Positions 37,496 to 49,299 of a DNA stretch of 64,000 nucleotides are shown here, piece after piece. The position numbers were made by a program, and so were the translations under genes. The notes under the pieces were generated by a model, which was not told the origin of the DNA, searched no databases, and was given only the letters and a program-made list of their open reading frames with translations. Origin of the DNA: Tenrec ecaudatus (lineage: Eukaryota; Chordata; Mammalia; Afrosoricida; Tenrecidae); NCBI RefSeq assembly GCF_050624435.1, contig NC_134535.1, positions 123,553,731 through 123,617,730 of the forward strand. The letters run 5' to 3'. Within the stretch, counting starts at the first letter, position 1. Each line of letters starts with the position of its first letter.

Positions 37496-38410
37496 GGTCT
37501 ATAATCTACAAGTTGAGAGGCACACCTACTATTTCCTGTAAATTGGTTTTATTGCGACACAGCCACGCCAGTTTGTTTACCTGGCTTTATAGATAACACA
37601 ACGGAACTGAAAGATGGCCCCAGCAGTCAGGTGGCCCCTGCCTAGACATTAGCTGTCAGATACTTTGCAGGGAAAGTTGGTCAATTTCTGGTTTGACTTA
37701 ACTGGGGAGTCTTGCAAGTGAGAATGCAAGTAAAATGTGAAAGAGAATTTTTCAAAATGGCACATGATAGGCACTTAATACTTGGGAAGATGACATTAGG
37801 TTCGATGAATAATTTTTAAAGTTTCATTTAAAAGAGCTTGAGATTAAACTTATAAAATGTTTGTGCAAATCTTCTTAATTAATATTGTGATGGCATCCCT
37901 AGTAGGGAATAGTGTAGCATTTAAATTGCTATTGATATTAACTCAGTCAAAATGTTTGTCTACTTATTTACTTGTTTTGTTGGTATCACAAACATTTCTG
38001 TTGGCTTTATGATCCGATATTTGTTGAATTCGGTTATCTTGAAGTCTTGAGAAGCATTTCAGAAAAGGAAAGCCTTATTGTTGAGATATTTACAGCATTC
38101 TACACTGTACGGAGTCTCAAACTAGACCTGCGTTGAGTGTCAGGAGCAAGGGACTTAAGAACATCTCTCCTGCTTCTAATTCAAACATTTTCAAGTTGAC
38201 TGTATTGTTCATTTTGACGTAGGTACTACAGCCAAATACATAGTGCTCTGGAGCATGGCCCAAAGCATCCACATGGCTCCCCTTCGATGTAGGCTTGGAA
38301 GATGACTATAGAGGCGTTTGCATATGTATCCTAAGCTGTCTGACATTTCGAATGCTTGATCAAATGAGTGAATCCTTTTGTGACAGCTCCTCATCATGTC
38401 TTTCTTACAG

Positions 38411-38520
38411 GTGTGCAGAACAGTGAAAAGACATCTGTTTCTATCACTCAATTACTTGGGACTGTGAGCTTTGAGAACACAGACCTTTACTATAGAAGAG
38501 GAATTACTTTTTCTGGAACC
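38411..38520 (+). CDS. OVOS: OVOS exon 10: fourth macroglobulin domain
   Basis: Residues 322-358, 110 nt as in A2M. Acceptor tcttacag, donor gtaggt, phase 0. It contains YYRRGITFSGT, equivalent to A2M's FRQGIPFFGQ turn. Confidence 0.93.
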
Positions 38521-38841
38521 GTAGGTTTGATTGAAAAATACATATTTTCATGACATTTACTGGATCATAGCTTGGCCTTTGAAACTTTCCAGTCTCACTC
38601 CCATTTTTCTATATGAAAATCATGTATTTTTATCATTAATGTATCTTATCTTTTGGGGAAAGACTTAGGATGAAAGAAAGGAACAGATGAGATTGTAGCT
38701 GTTTTTATGGTATATATTTACTTATCAGAGCATCTTTCTCTGTATTGGAATTTAAGAACAACTACAAACAAGGTATTCTCTGTAGGAATGTGAAAATTCT
38801 GTCATTTTAGGAATAATGAAGCTTCCTTCTTTCTCATACAG

Positions 38842-39000
38842 CTTAAATTTTCTGATTCCAATGATGTACCTATGGTAAGCAAGTTATTACAATTGGAGCT
38901 GAATGAAAAAGTTATAGGAAACTACACCACAGATGAGAATGGTGAAGCTCAGTTTTCCATTGACACTTCAGACATGTTTGATCCACAATACAGACTGAAA
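38842..39000 (+). CDS. OVOS: OVOS exon 11: fourth macroglobulin domain
   Basis: Residues 359-411. Acceptor catacag, donor gtaagt, phase 0. It contains GNYTTDENGEAQFSIDTS, the family's T(D)ENG-A-FSIDT motif, with sequon NYT. A donor-like gtaagc lies inside the exon at 38875; using it would remove 42 codons in frame. Confidence 0.94.
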
Positions 39001-39482
39001 GTAAGTGATCAAAAGAAACACAAAGACCATCAAAAATCCCACAGAGAATTTGCACATTTGTAATTTCAGCACTAAGGAATCACTTATATTGAGAGTATAT
39101 TTTAACAAAAGTTATAAAATTGGGGACTTTTTATATGATGTGTTGCTTTGTTAAACATTATATGAGACTATAATCAGAAACTAATATTTTATTAAATTAT
39201 TAGAATGCCATCAGAGAAGAATTCATATTAACCTCTGGGAAACTGAAAATAACTCATGGAGATAGGCTGACTTTTTTTTCGTTAGATCATTTTATGCATA
39301 AATGAACACACACACTGTAATTTGTTTTTCTGCTGCTTAAACAGTTTTCTTTTCAATTAGATGATTTGTCTGTGTTCAAATGTAGTTCAAAGAAATAATG
39401 CTTAAATATAATTTTCTGCCACAATTGGGATAAGAATAAAGAACACATTGTAGGTCTTGTGAAATTTTATATAGCTTTGATC

Positions 39483-39483
<1 letters not shown>

Positions 39484-39539
<56 letters not shown>
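39484..39539. repeat. (TA)n microsatellite (intron 11)
   Basis: About 28 uninterrupted TA units. Confidence 0.97.
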
Positions 39540-39541
<2 letters not shown>

Positions 39542-39789
39542 AAAAGTATCACTACTTATTTGCATGGGTTTATTCTAGACAAAACATTTTAAACCCGCTA
39601 CTGTGATCAGTGGATGACTGCAGATGAACTCTCTCGGTCCTAGACTGGTCTTAGTCTTGTTAAGGTCCTTTCAACAATGTCCAATCAAAGAAAATAGAAG
39701 TGTCTAAGGAGCTCTGCTGGGCCAGTTAAATTCAAGGCACAGAGGTCAGCTCAGAACGTTGTAGGGACTGATGCTGAGATTCCAAAGGA

Positions 39790-40075
39790 ATCATCTTGAT
39801 CATTTTTTGTTTGTGTTGGTTTTTTGTCCCCAAGGGACAAATGGACATTCAATGGGGCTTGTAAGGAAGAAGTTTTAAGAAAACTGATAACTGCTTTGGT
39901 GAAAAAAGTCCAGGAAAGTTATGTCGAGGAATTTATTGTTCTCCATCGTAATGATGTATCTGCTCATTTTTCAAGTGTAACCAGGGCTGTTGGGGAAAAC
40001 TTACTCCCAGATTTCACCCCTTCGGATGTCTTTTTGTTCCCCAAATGCAAAGAACATTGAAATGCAACATGATTC
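39790..40075 (+). pseudogene. Mariner-type transposase remnant (intron 11)
   Basis: The plus-strand frame reads EEFIVLHRNDVSAH at about 39930-39970, then FTPSDVFLFPKCKEH ending near 40060. This mirrors the mariner DD34D pattern LHHDNAPAH...PPYSPDLAPCDFFLFPKLK. The catalytic HHDN is HRND and the front half of the protein is missing, so it is dead. Confidence 0.7.
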
Positions 40076-40400
40076 GAATCTCTCCAGGATGCCCAAACTA
40101 CCATTTTGAGGGAGTGTAGATTGAAGAGGGCAGAATGATTTAGGGTAGGGTTATAGAGTTGCAAACATATCCTTCCAAAATACATTGACATAGATGAAAT
40201 TTATCTTGAGAAATAATGCCTTCACATTTTTTTCCCAAAAAATGTGTCTTTGATTTTGTAGTAATACTCTTTGATATATTCTCCTATTTGAAAAAAAGAA
40301 GAAGACAGAATATGAAACATAAACTAAGACACTTCTTGTTTTGAAAAAACCCAGAGTTTTCTATACTCTTCAGATTCTTTGCTTTCCTCTCTTAAATTAG

Positions 40401-40628
40401 GCCACATATATTCGACCTAGTAAGTGCTACGGTTCCAACTGGTTGACACCTGACTATGGAGATGCTTATTGGTCAGTCTCACGATTTTACTCCCGAACCG
40501 ACAGCTTCCTGAAGATCATCCCAGAGCCAAAGCAGCTTAAGTGCAATCAACAGAAGATTGTTAATGTGCATTATTCCCTCAACAGCAAAGCATATCCTGA
40601 TAATTCAAATGTAAATTTCTTCTATTTG
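40401..40628 (+). CDS. OVOS: OVOS exon 12: MG4/MG5
   Basis: Residues 412-487, 228 nt. Acceptor aaattag, donor gtgagt, phase 0. Features are SVSRFYSRTDSFLKI and the MG5 start PKQLKCNQQKIVNVHYSLN. A consensus donor gtaagt lies inside the exon at 40420 but would shift the frame. Confidence 0.95.
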
Positions 40629-41044
40629 GTGAGTTGCACATAGTTTCAGGGAATCTATTGGGTGGACTGGTTAGTGGAATGCAGTTTCACAAAGACATAT
40701 CAAGTCTGTCATGTCCATCTGAGTGACAGCAAACTTCTAACCTTGATCATGAAGGAGCTTCAAAAATGTGAGTGTGGGGGGGATAAAATTAAACTTTTCC
40801 ATTAAAATTCTGAAGCCTTCTTCTATTGGATTCATTGAAAACAAGCACATAGAAAAGATAAAGACAACTTTAATTTCCCAAAGGTCAAATCCTAGCACAT
40901 AATAGACTCACAGTGAACTATGATCTCACTTTTTTGTATTCTTGTACAAGTTTTGCAAAATCCCCTTTAAAAACATTACTTCATGCAAACTCCTTTATCT
41001 TATCATGAGAATTATTATTAGAAATATTATCCCTTACAATCCAG

Positions 41045-42362
41045 ATAAGAAATCAACGGGACCAATGGTTCTGGGAGGACACAGGAGAGGGGGAGGCGGG
41101 GTAAAGGAAGGGGGCTGTCAACAAACCCAGGAACAAGGGAACAACAGGTGATCTAAAATCAATGGTGAGGAGGGCATAGGATGCCTGGTGGGGCTTGATC
41201 AAGGGCAAGGTAGCTGAGAAGAATTACTGAAACCTGAATGAAGCCTGAACATGATAGTGGAACAAGAAGAAAGTAACTAGAAGGCAAAGGACAATTGTAG
41301 AGGTCTAAATACAGGCATTTGAATATGTAAAATATTTATATATAACAGTAGGGAAATAGATCTATGTACACATATTTATTTGTTAAGTATTAAGGCAGCA
41401 GATGGACACTGGGCCTCCACTAAGTACTCCGTCAGCAACTTGCACTTTGTTCTAATAACCCAGCCTTCTGTGGTGCTCATCTCCCCTGACATGATCGCTA
41501 AAGATAAACGTGTGCATAAGCAAATGAGGTGAAGAAAGCTGATGATGCCCGGCTATCAAAAGATACAGCAGCTGGGGTCTTAAAGGCTTGAAGATAAACA
41601 AGTGGCCATCTAACTGAGAAGCAGCAAAGTCCACATGGAAGAAGCACACTAGCCTGTGTGATCATGAGATGGCAAAGGGATCAGGTATCAGGCATCAAAG
41701 ACCCAGAACAAACAATTATATCAATGAGAATTGGGGTGGAGGGCCACAGAGTGGAGACCCAAAGCCCATCTGTAGACATTTGGACAACCTCTTACAGAAG
41801 GGTCACAGGGAAGAGATGAGCCAGTCAGGGTGCAGTGTAGCACCGATGAACATACAACTTTCCTCTAGTTCTTTAATGCTTCCTCCCCTGACCCTCACTG
41901 CCCCACTATCATGACCCCAATTCTACCTTATATATCCGCCTAGACCAGAGCATGTACACTGGTACAGATAAGTTCTCAAAACACAGGGAATCCAGGACAG
42001 ATAAACCCCTCAGGACCAATAATGAGAATAGCAATACCAGGAGGGTAGGGAGGTCGGGAGAGAAAGGGGAAATTGATCACAATGATCTACATATAACCCC
42101 TTCCCAGGGGGATGAACAATAAAAACATGGGTGAAGGGAGATAGTGGTCAGTGTAAGAGATGAAAAAAATTATAAATTTCCAAGGGTTCATGAGGGAAGG
42201 AGGGTAGGGGGAGGGGGAAACGAGCTGTTACCATGACTCAAGTAGAAAGAAAATGTTTTGAAAATGATGACGGCAAGAAATGTATAAATGTGTTTGACAC
42301 AATGGATATACATGTGGATAGCAATAAGAGATGTAAGAGCCCCCAATAAAGTGATTTTTTTT
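41045..42362 (+). repeat. ORF-less long repeat family, copy D (intron 12)
   Basis: The most complete copy: 'caacgggaccaatggttctg', 'gcagatggacactgggcctc', 'ctggggtcttaaaggcttga', 'tagaccagagcatgtacact', purine tract near 42195, and 3' end 'cccaataaagtgatttttt'. It ends about 40 bp before exon 13. Confidence 0.85.
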
Positions 42363-42403
42363 AAGATATATTATCCCTTATTGCATTTCTTTGTCCTGCA
42401 CAG

Positions 42404-42458
42404 GTGATGGTAAGAGGAACCATCCTCTTCAGTGGAGAGAAGGAAATCAGGAACAATA
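42404..42458 (+). CDS. OVOS: OVOS exon 13: fifth macroglobulin domain
   Basis: Residues 488-505 plus one base. Acceptor tgcacag, donor gtatgt, phase 1. It reads VMVRGTILFSGEKEIRNN. The short exon begins 40 bp after the poly(A) end of a repeat insertion. Confidence 0.88.
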
Positions 42459-42838
42459 GTATGTATAAGACATTCGCTTTGTAATGTTCACTCATCTTCC
42501 CTGCTTTTCTTCATAAGGAAATAGCACAGTAATAGAGTCAAGAGGCTCAAAAGAACGCATGTGCGGCTAGAGGGCAAGAGTTAGAATGACCGAGGGCAAG
42601 CTATTAACACTTTGATGGAGGAGGTTTTCACTGGTTTCTTTTCTTGCCGTGTCATCAAGCCCATTGTAGAAAAGTGATGTCACCAAAGCAAAATATTGTC
42701 CCTGCGTAAGTGTTCCCATTACTGATCTGTCCAGTTTCTTCATTTTATTTGTAAGACATCTGGTGTTATCGAAGTGGGCACACTCATCCAGGCAATTGGT
42801 GCCATTATATCAGTTGATGGCATTTCTTATTCACACAG

Positions 42839-42984
42839 TCTGGAATGGAAACTTCTCATTCCCTGTCGACATCAGTGCTGACCTGGCTCCTGTGGCCATT
42901 GTGTTTGTGTACACCCTCCATCCGAGTGGGGAGATTGTGGCCGACAGCGTCAAATTCCAGGTGGACAAGTGCTTTAAAAACAAG
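42839..42984 (+). CDS. OVOS: OVOS exon 14: fifth macroglobulin domain
   Basis: Residues 506-554. Acceptor tcacacag, donor gtaatt, phase 0. ADLAPVAIVFVYTLHPSGEI matches the A2M stretch DIAPVARLLIYAVLPTGDV. Sequon NFS; ends VDKCFKNK, equivalent to VENCLANK. Confidence 0.95.
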
Positions 42985-43317
42985 GTAATTCCTCTATGTG
43001 GAACCTGCTCCCCATGAGAGGTTGAACATGTTCTCCCCTGTGGTCTCTGTCTCATAGTAACCTTGAATCTCTCCATCAATGTTGGTATGGACAAATACAC
43101 AGGGAATGAGAGAATCACCCAGCAGAATGATCAGTTGGCAGCAATGTCAGTCGGACATTGTGAGGGAGCTGGATCTGCGAAGAGAGTTGGAATAAGAAAT
43201 GACAGGAAAAATAGAGGCCCCAAATTGTATACATATTTACTTGAGAATGATAGATGATATTCCAGTTGTCTTCGTGGAAAATCATTTTGGCCTCTGTTTT
43301 TTCTTGGTGCACTTTAG

Positions 43318-43467
43318 GTTAGCATAAACTTGTCCAAGGACCAGGGGACACCTGGCTCTTCTGTTCATGTCTACATTCGAGCAGCCACAGACTCACTCTG
43401 TGCTTTGCGGGCTGTGGACCAAAGTGTTCTGCTACTGAACTCGGAAGAGCAGCTGTCAGCGGAAAGT
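43318..43467 (+). CDS. OVOS: OVOS exon 15: sixth macroglobulin domain
   Basis: Residues 555-604, 150 nt. Acceptor ctttag, donor gtaagc, phase 0. LCALRAVDQSVLLL is the family's C-A-L-R-A-V-D-x-S-V-L-L-x signature. Confidence 0.95.
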
Positions 43468-43739
43468 GTAAGCCTTCATCTCCTGCTTATCTCAGTTCCT
43501 GCAAGCCTGTCTTTTAAATGCTCTTTTGGCTTTAAGTGGGACATGCTGAAATTATCAAAGATTTCTTCCTATAGTCCTTCATGAGTTTTATATTTGATTC
43601 ATTTTCTTGGCTGACACAGTACTCCAAGCAACATAAAATTTTCTGAATAATTATAATGGATTTTTTATCATGGGGATAGCCAAAGATATGGAAAGCTAGA
43701 GGTTAAAGAAATATCTGTCGAAGAACATGCCTCAATAGT

Positions 43740-44345
43740 GTCTATGTTGTTTGTTGTTGTTGTTCTGACTCTTAGCAACTCTGTGTACAACAACAAAAAA
43801 CCCGACCCAAACCTGTGCTATCGTCACACTTGCTCTTATATTTGAGCACATTGTTGCAGCCACTGCATCAGTCTCTCTTGTCAAGGGTCTTCTCTCTCCT
43901 TTGCTAAGTATGATTCCTTTCTCAGGAACTGGTCTCTCCTGGCAACATGTCACATACTTGGTTAGGCACCTTGAAGTGAGTTTTGGCTCATAGTGACTGC
44001 CTTACCATGGTTGTGATGTCTCAGCCAATTATTAGAACCACCCTGTCAATCCATCTCCTTGAGGGCTTTCCTCTTTTCCGCTGACCCTCCACTTTATCAA
44101 GTGTAACATCCCCTCCAGGGATTGGTAATAGTATGTCCAAAGCATGTGGGATGAAGCCTTACTATCTCACTTTTAAGGATTATTCTGGCAGTATTCTTCC
44201 GAGACAGATTTGTTTGTTTTCTGTCTATGCACACTATTTTTTATGTTCATCACCAACAGCACAACTCAAATGCATCAATTCTTCAATCTTCTGAATTTTT
44301 GTACCCCTTTCACATGCATACGAGGCTGTTGAAACTACCGTGACT
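43740..44345 (-). mobile_element. BovB/RTE LINE 3' end, antisense (intron 15)
   Basis: 'atccatctccttgagggctt', 'tgaccctccactttatcaag' and 'caaatgcatcaattcttcaa' match the antisense RTE 3' end also seen at 15069-15545. A (GTT)n stretch lies at its start. Confidence 0.75.
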
Positions 44346-44374
44346 ATAAAATGAACAAAGAAAGAAAAAGTCAT

Positions 44375-44600
44375 ACTCACTACCTTTGAGTTGATTCCAA
44401 CTCTTCAGGCTATAGGTCTTATCTATTAATGTTTATTGCTGTCAAGTCAATTCCAACTCATGGCAACCCTAAAGGGCAAATTAGTACTGTCCCATAGGTT
44501 TCCCAAAGCTGTAATATTTATACTCACTTGTTCTGAGGAGCTACCTGTGGACTTAAACTGCTCACTTTTCAGTTCACAGCAGAGCACTTCGCAAACAAGA
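44375..44600 (-). repeat. AfroSINE-type SINE (intron 15)
   Basis: 'ttgctgtcaagtcaattcca' then 'atggcaaccctaaagggcaa' and 'ggacttaaactgctcac' in antisense. Confidence 0.7.
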
Positions 44601-44712
44601 GTCATTTACACATATCAATAGATTATATATGTTCATAAATAACAATTCTAGAATTTCACATAAGAATTATTTTTTCAGTTAGTAACTTTGTGATATCTTT
44701 TTCTTTATCAAA

Positions 44713-44925
44713 GTCCTGGTGACATAGTAGAGTAGGTACAGGGCTGCTAACCATAAGATCAGCAGTTCGAATCTACTAGCTGCTTCCCTGGAGAAAGATG
44801 TGGCTTTCTACTCCGGTAAACATTACCATCTTGGAAACCCACAGGGGCAGTTCTATCCTGTCCTCAAAAGTCACTATGAGAGAAAATCGACTTGATGGCA
44901 CTTAGTTTGGGGTCTGGGGTTTTAT
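44713..44925 (+). repeat. AfroSINE-type SINE (intron 15)
   Basis: Sense: 'gggctgctaaccataagatc', 'agcagttcgaatctactagc', 'gaaacccacaggggcagttc', 'aaaatcgacttgatggcact'. Near full length. Confidence 0.85.
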
Positions 44926-45244
44926 TAATATAAATATATAGAAGGAACTATTGGAATGTGTGATTGCATTTATAGCTAAGTTCAATAATTATAACTTTCT
45001 TATTATTATTAAATGGAAGCCTGTGTGTGGCAGAAAAATAAAGGTGCAAATAGACAGAGGAGGAAAAATACAAATATATATATCACCTAATCTTAGCATT
45101 TAGCTAGCTTGACCTTGGTAGTGCGGTTCTTGTAATTCTCTTTCCTAAGGATAGATTTTACAAAATTTAAATCTTATCAAAAATTTTATTTCCTCTATGG
45201 TTTTTAATACCAACACTCAATAGTAAACCTTGAAACAAAACACC

Positions 45245-45440
45245 AAACTCACTGCCACTGAGTCAATTCCAAGTCATAACAAGTCTTTAGGACAAAGTAG
45301 AAGTGCCCCTGGGCGTTTCCAACACTAGAGATCTGTACAGGGGCAGAAAACATTCTCTTCTCCCACAATATGCCTGGGATTTTGAACTGTGGCACTCCCA
45401 CTCTTCATAAGCCACTACAATCCCTGATAACCATACAGCG
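45245..45440 (-). repeat. AfroSINE-type SINE (intron 15)
   Basis: 'aactcactgccactgagtca' is the antisense tail; a diverged body follows. Confidence 0.7.
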
Positions 45441-45706
45441 TTTCTATTTTTTCTCCTTTGTGTGCTTTTTGAAGCCCTGTGTAAAGCTGAAAAGTTCTGT
45501 GAACATGACCTGACCGCATGAAACAAAAATGGGAGGCCTCCTCTCTTGGGAGGACAAAAGAAATCAAAACTATTAGATCAGATCTTCCGACCCTCTCGAG
45601 AAAAAAGAATTAGATTAGATGGCTGGGGCTCAATACTTACTATGTTTGAAATTGTAAAAGGAGTGCTCATAATAATTAGGAACCATCTGCTTTTCCCCCC
45701 CCAAAG

Positions 45707-45877
45707 GTGTACAATCTGCTTCCATACGTGGAGCTGTCTGGTTATTTCTATCACGGTCTCAACCTGCAGGACGAGAGGCTTGACCCTTGTGTTCCTGAGA
45801 AGGATATGTTTTACAATGGTCTCTATTATAAACCTGTCAGCAGTTACGGAGACGGAGACATCTACAACATTCTCTCG
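45707..45877 (+). CDS. OVOS: OVOS exon 16: sixth macroglobulin domain; GC donor
   Basis: Residues 605-661. The acceptor follows a C-rich tract (ccccaaag), phase 0. DMFYNGLYYKPVSSYGDGDI is typical of ovostatin. The only frame-keeping donor is gcaagt at 45878, a GC donor that otherwise matches consensus; it joins SYGDGDIYNILS to GMGLKVFTN, as expected from A2M (EDMGLKAFTN). Confidence 0.9.
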
Positions 45878-46259
45878 GCAAGTTCACTAAGTTGTTAGAG
45901 GAGATCTCAAACTTTAGTGTTATATAATACATATCTGTTTTATTAATAACATAGTTTTCTACTTAATTTTTGTTCTATAATATGATTGTAGAGCAATCAG
46001 AAATTATATTAGAAGTGGGGATCTTGTTTTTTCTTGATTTTTCTCTTTTGCTGTTGAAAATAAATTATGCAGCTATAATTATAAAATGTCATGCTTTAAT
46101 TAAGAAGGACTCAAATTTATTGTATATATTTTATGCATAAAGAGTTCAATCAAGAACCCCAAAGATATTTCTGGCCTCTCTATATACACCAAGTTATGTG
46201 TAACTCCTTATGAATCTCAAGGCCTCCACAACAGTACTTTTATAATTACAGGAGTAGGA

Positions 46260-46500
46260 TGATTAGAAAATGAACTCTAGTTCAAGTCCCAGTTCTCCAA
46301 CTTACTAGGTGTGCATTATATATGTGTATATGTTTGTGTGTTTAGTGCTAATTAAGTTAATGACCATGCCTGTACCTATATTTATTTATCTAAAAATGAT
46401 AAGTGGTTTTTATCTTCCTCTTAGAATTAAATGGGGCATTATGTAGAAAACTAAACATAGAGCTAATACATAATAAGGGCTAGATAAATTACAGTAATTA
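46260..46500 (+). repeat. MIR SINE (intron 16)
   Basis: 'gttcaagtcccagttctcca', 'acttactaggtgtgc' and 'cacataa-ggctagataaa'-like 3' end fit MIR. The rest of intron 16 shows nothing. Confidence 0.65.
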
Positions 46501-46661
46501 TCATTTCTCTCTAAATTACAAATTTTTCCCCCATAAATCAAATCTCTCTTCAAATCACTGAACTTCTAGGAACTCAAAATTCTTGCTAGCATGATCTATT
46601 GATAGTCTTTCTCAACTCTCCTGTGAAGGGAAAGTGCAACTTCTTTTTTATCTCTTTGTAG

Positions 46662-46773
46662 GGTATGGGTCTGAAGGTCTTTACCAATCTCCACCACCGG
46701 AAACCAGAAATATGTCCTACAGAGTCACTGCAGCTATATCCTGAGCAACCTATTAGACCACTGGGATTTGACC
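46662..46773 (+). CDS. OVOS: OVOS exon 17: MG6 end and N-terminal half of the bait region
   Basis: Residues 662-698 plus one base. Acceptor ctttgtag. GMGLKVFTNLHHRKPEIC matches A2M up to the cysteine that precedes the bait. The bait half (PTESLQLYPEQPIRPLGFD) is, as usual for the family, unlike its relatives. I end it at gtatgc (46774), phase 1, which keeps the frame into exon 18. The frame stays open to 46808, and a second donor (gtaatc, 46808) is possible. Confidence 0.8.
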
Positions 46774-48968
46774 GTATGCCTAGCTTTTCATCTAAATTGG
46801 CATGTGGGTAATCTTAAACTTTGTGTCTGGGGAACGGGTGAAAATATTCATGGAATTGGGTGTATTGAAGATAAAACTACACAAAATGGGATTTTAGTTG
46901 AGAATGATATCATGTAATTGCCTAAACCTTCACATCCCGCAGTTGAATGCAGTAGCATGCTTCTTAGATTTTGACTAGAAGGAAAGTTAGCCTGATGTAT
47001 GAGTGGAAGTATATTTTTCCTGGCAGAAGACAAGAGGGAAACGTGTGGGAGCAATGTGTGGTGATATCAAGATACTGACACTGTAGATGTGAATCTGATG
47101 CAAGATACCGTGTCGCTCTGATCAGGCAGGCCCTGATGCCCTTATGACTGATGCCCTATCACTGTGGATAGGCATCTAGGTCCTCCCGGGGGAAAGAAAT
47201 AGTACATATATTGACACCTGAAAGATAAGTGACAGCAGAAAAATAATCAGAAGAGTATTTCAAGCAGAGGGAAGCACTTTGTAAAAGGAGGTAAGAAATT
47301 AAATATATTTCAAAATGGTAGTGGTGTATGCTTCAAAGGCTAGGGTGAGACAAACAGGCCATGAAAAATCTTGAGGATATATAATGAGTTTGGAATTAAT
47401 CCTAATAAAAGAATACACCATCGAAAATATCAACAGACAGTCTAAGTTGTGATTTTAAGTATTTTTTCTTCTCTGGGGCAAAAAGGACTGGGTTTGGAGT
47501 TAAGGCTGTATGTATGAAATGTTAAAAAATATTTGCTGATCAGTTGAGAGATGGAAGTGGCTTGGATGATTACCCAAAAAAAGCAGTCAAGATCAAAAAA
47601 ATATGAGCAGATTGGAGACTTATCTTCAAGTTTGAATAGATATTTTTAATTGGCTTGTTATGGTAAAAAAACAAGCATTTCCTTTAATCTTAGGTTTCTG
47701 ACCCAGGCAAGTTAGTGAATTCAGGCACCATCTACGGAGATGGGAGAGAGTGAAAGGAGTAAGAGAGGAAACTAATGAGTTTACTTTGCAAAACATTAAA
47801 TTTAAAATGTCTGTAAAAAATCCAAAATAAATATATTCAATGATGTTGGAAGCACAGGCAGAGCTTAGGAAAGAGAGCCAGGCGGAAGGCACTGCTGTAG
47901 GCGACATCAGCAGAAGTTTTCCAAGGAAGGCCGTGTGTGAAGGTACCAATAGGGGAGACACCGTAGAGCATAAAGAAGACCTACATCAGAGATTTTAGGA
48001 ACAAGTCAAGGGTGAGGAAACTATCAAGGAGACTCGGGGATGGAAAATAAGAAGAAGAAAATGTAGAAGGAAGTAGTGGTGGGGAATTTAACCAAAGTGA
48101 CAGTGATAAGTACTGTCTCATGCAACCTGGAAGTCAAACACGCGAACGAAGCATTCCGGAGAATTAGCAACATGAATAACATTGGAAACTTTCACAAAAG
48201 TAATATTGGGGTTGTTAGCTGCTGTCAAGTCAGCTGACTCTGATCAACGACATGCACAACAGAACAAAACACTGCTCGCCCTGCCTCTTCTCGTGATTAC
48301 CAACATGACTTAAGTCCATTGTTGCTTCCCAATTTAGCAGGCTCATCCTCTAGTGCTGTGTCACCTGATGTTCTTATACATTAGGTTTTGATTGGATAAT
48401 TTCCAAGTAGATGCTAAGCCTTTCTTCCTAGACGCCTTTAATCTGGAAGTTTTACTGAAACCTGTCTACCATGGGTGAGCTACTGATACTTAAAATACCA
48501 GTGGTATTTTTAAGGGTGTTGCTTGAAGGATGTTGCTTCCAACATTCTAGCAATGCACGTGTCACCAAAGTCTGACGAACTAGTGGTTGGGAATAGGAAA
48601 GTACTGTTAGCACCATAGAACTGGTAGGCACCAGACTGCATTCGGGCTGACACCAGACTGTCAGATGAGAAAATGAATACTCCTAGGTAGGACTTTGTCT
48701 AACGTGGGCTGCGGAGAAACGCTGTAGGTTGAACATTTTTGTTTGTGTTTTATAATGGGAGAGACGTGAACCATTGGGCATGCTAATGGCTAAGTTGAAA
48801 TATGCACATTTCCTGGCAATAAGTCCCAGGTACCACTATGGTAAATCCCCAGACTGTTTCTCACCAATGTACCTAAGCATGTGTGGTTAAAGTCCAAGCA
48901 TCCAGGTATGCATTGTTGAATTACATAGTATCACCCCTTCTAAATAAATCCTCTGTCTTTTCTCTTAG
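46774..48968. other. Intron 17, between the two bait-region exons
   Basis: Apart from a diverged SINE-like stretch near 48205-48480 ('ttagctgctgtcaagtcagc') I recognise nothing. The first 34 bases stay open in the exon 17 frame. Confidence 0.5.
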
Positions 48969-49077
48969 TTGGCATGGGTGCAGTGGCAAGTTCTGGATAT
49001 GCAGAAGAGCTTCTTGTAATAGAAACAGTAAGAAAAAACTTCCCGGAAACATGGATATGGGACCTCATCAGCGTGGA
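48969..49077 (+). CDS. OVOS: OVOS exon 18: C-terminal half of the bait region and FPETWIWDL
   Basis: Residues 699-734 plus two bases. The acceptor tcttttctcttag is strong; donor gtgagc, phase 2. The small residues in GMGAVASSGYAEELL complete the bait, followed by ETVRKNFPETWIWDLISV, almost identical to A2M's ETVRKYFPETWIWDLVVV. Confidence 0.9.
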
Positions 49078-49299
49078 GTGAGCCCTTCTTCACACACTTC
49101 TTTCTCCTCTGCGCCATGATCCTGGTGCACATAAAACAGTGCTGTATTTGTAAAATACATACTGGTGAAGAGTACTAGCCACAGATTCTGCTTAACATGT
49201 AGGCAGTGTTAGGGAGGGATATTTCAAAACCAGTTGGTGGACTGAGAAGACAGAATTGAAGACAACGTGTTCTGCTCTCTCTGTCTACCCAGCTTCCTT

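Noticed and set aside
45878..45900. Reading exon 16 through to the TAG at 45896 as an early stop
   Set aside because: A consensus GC donor at 45878 and a good acceptor at 46661 restore the expected YNILS-GMGLK join.
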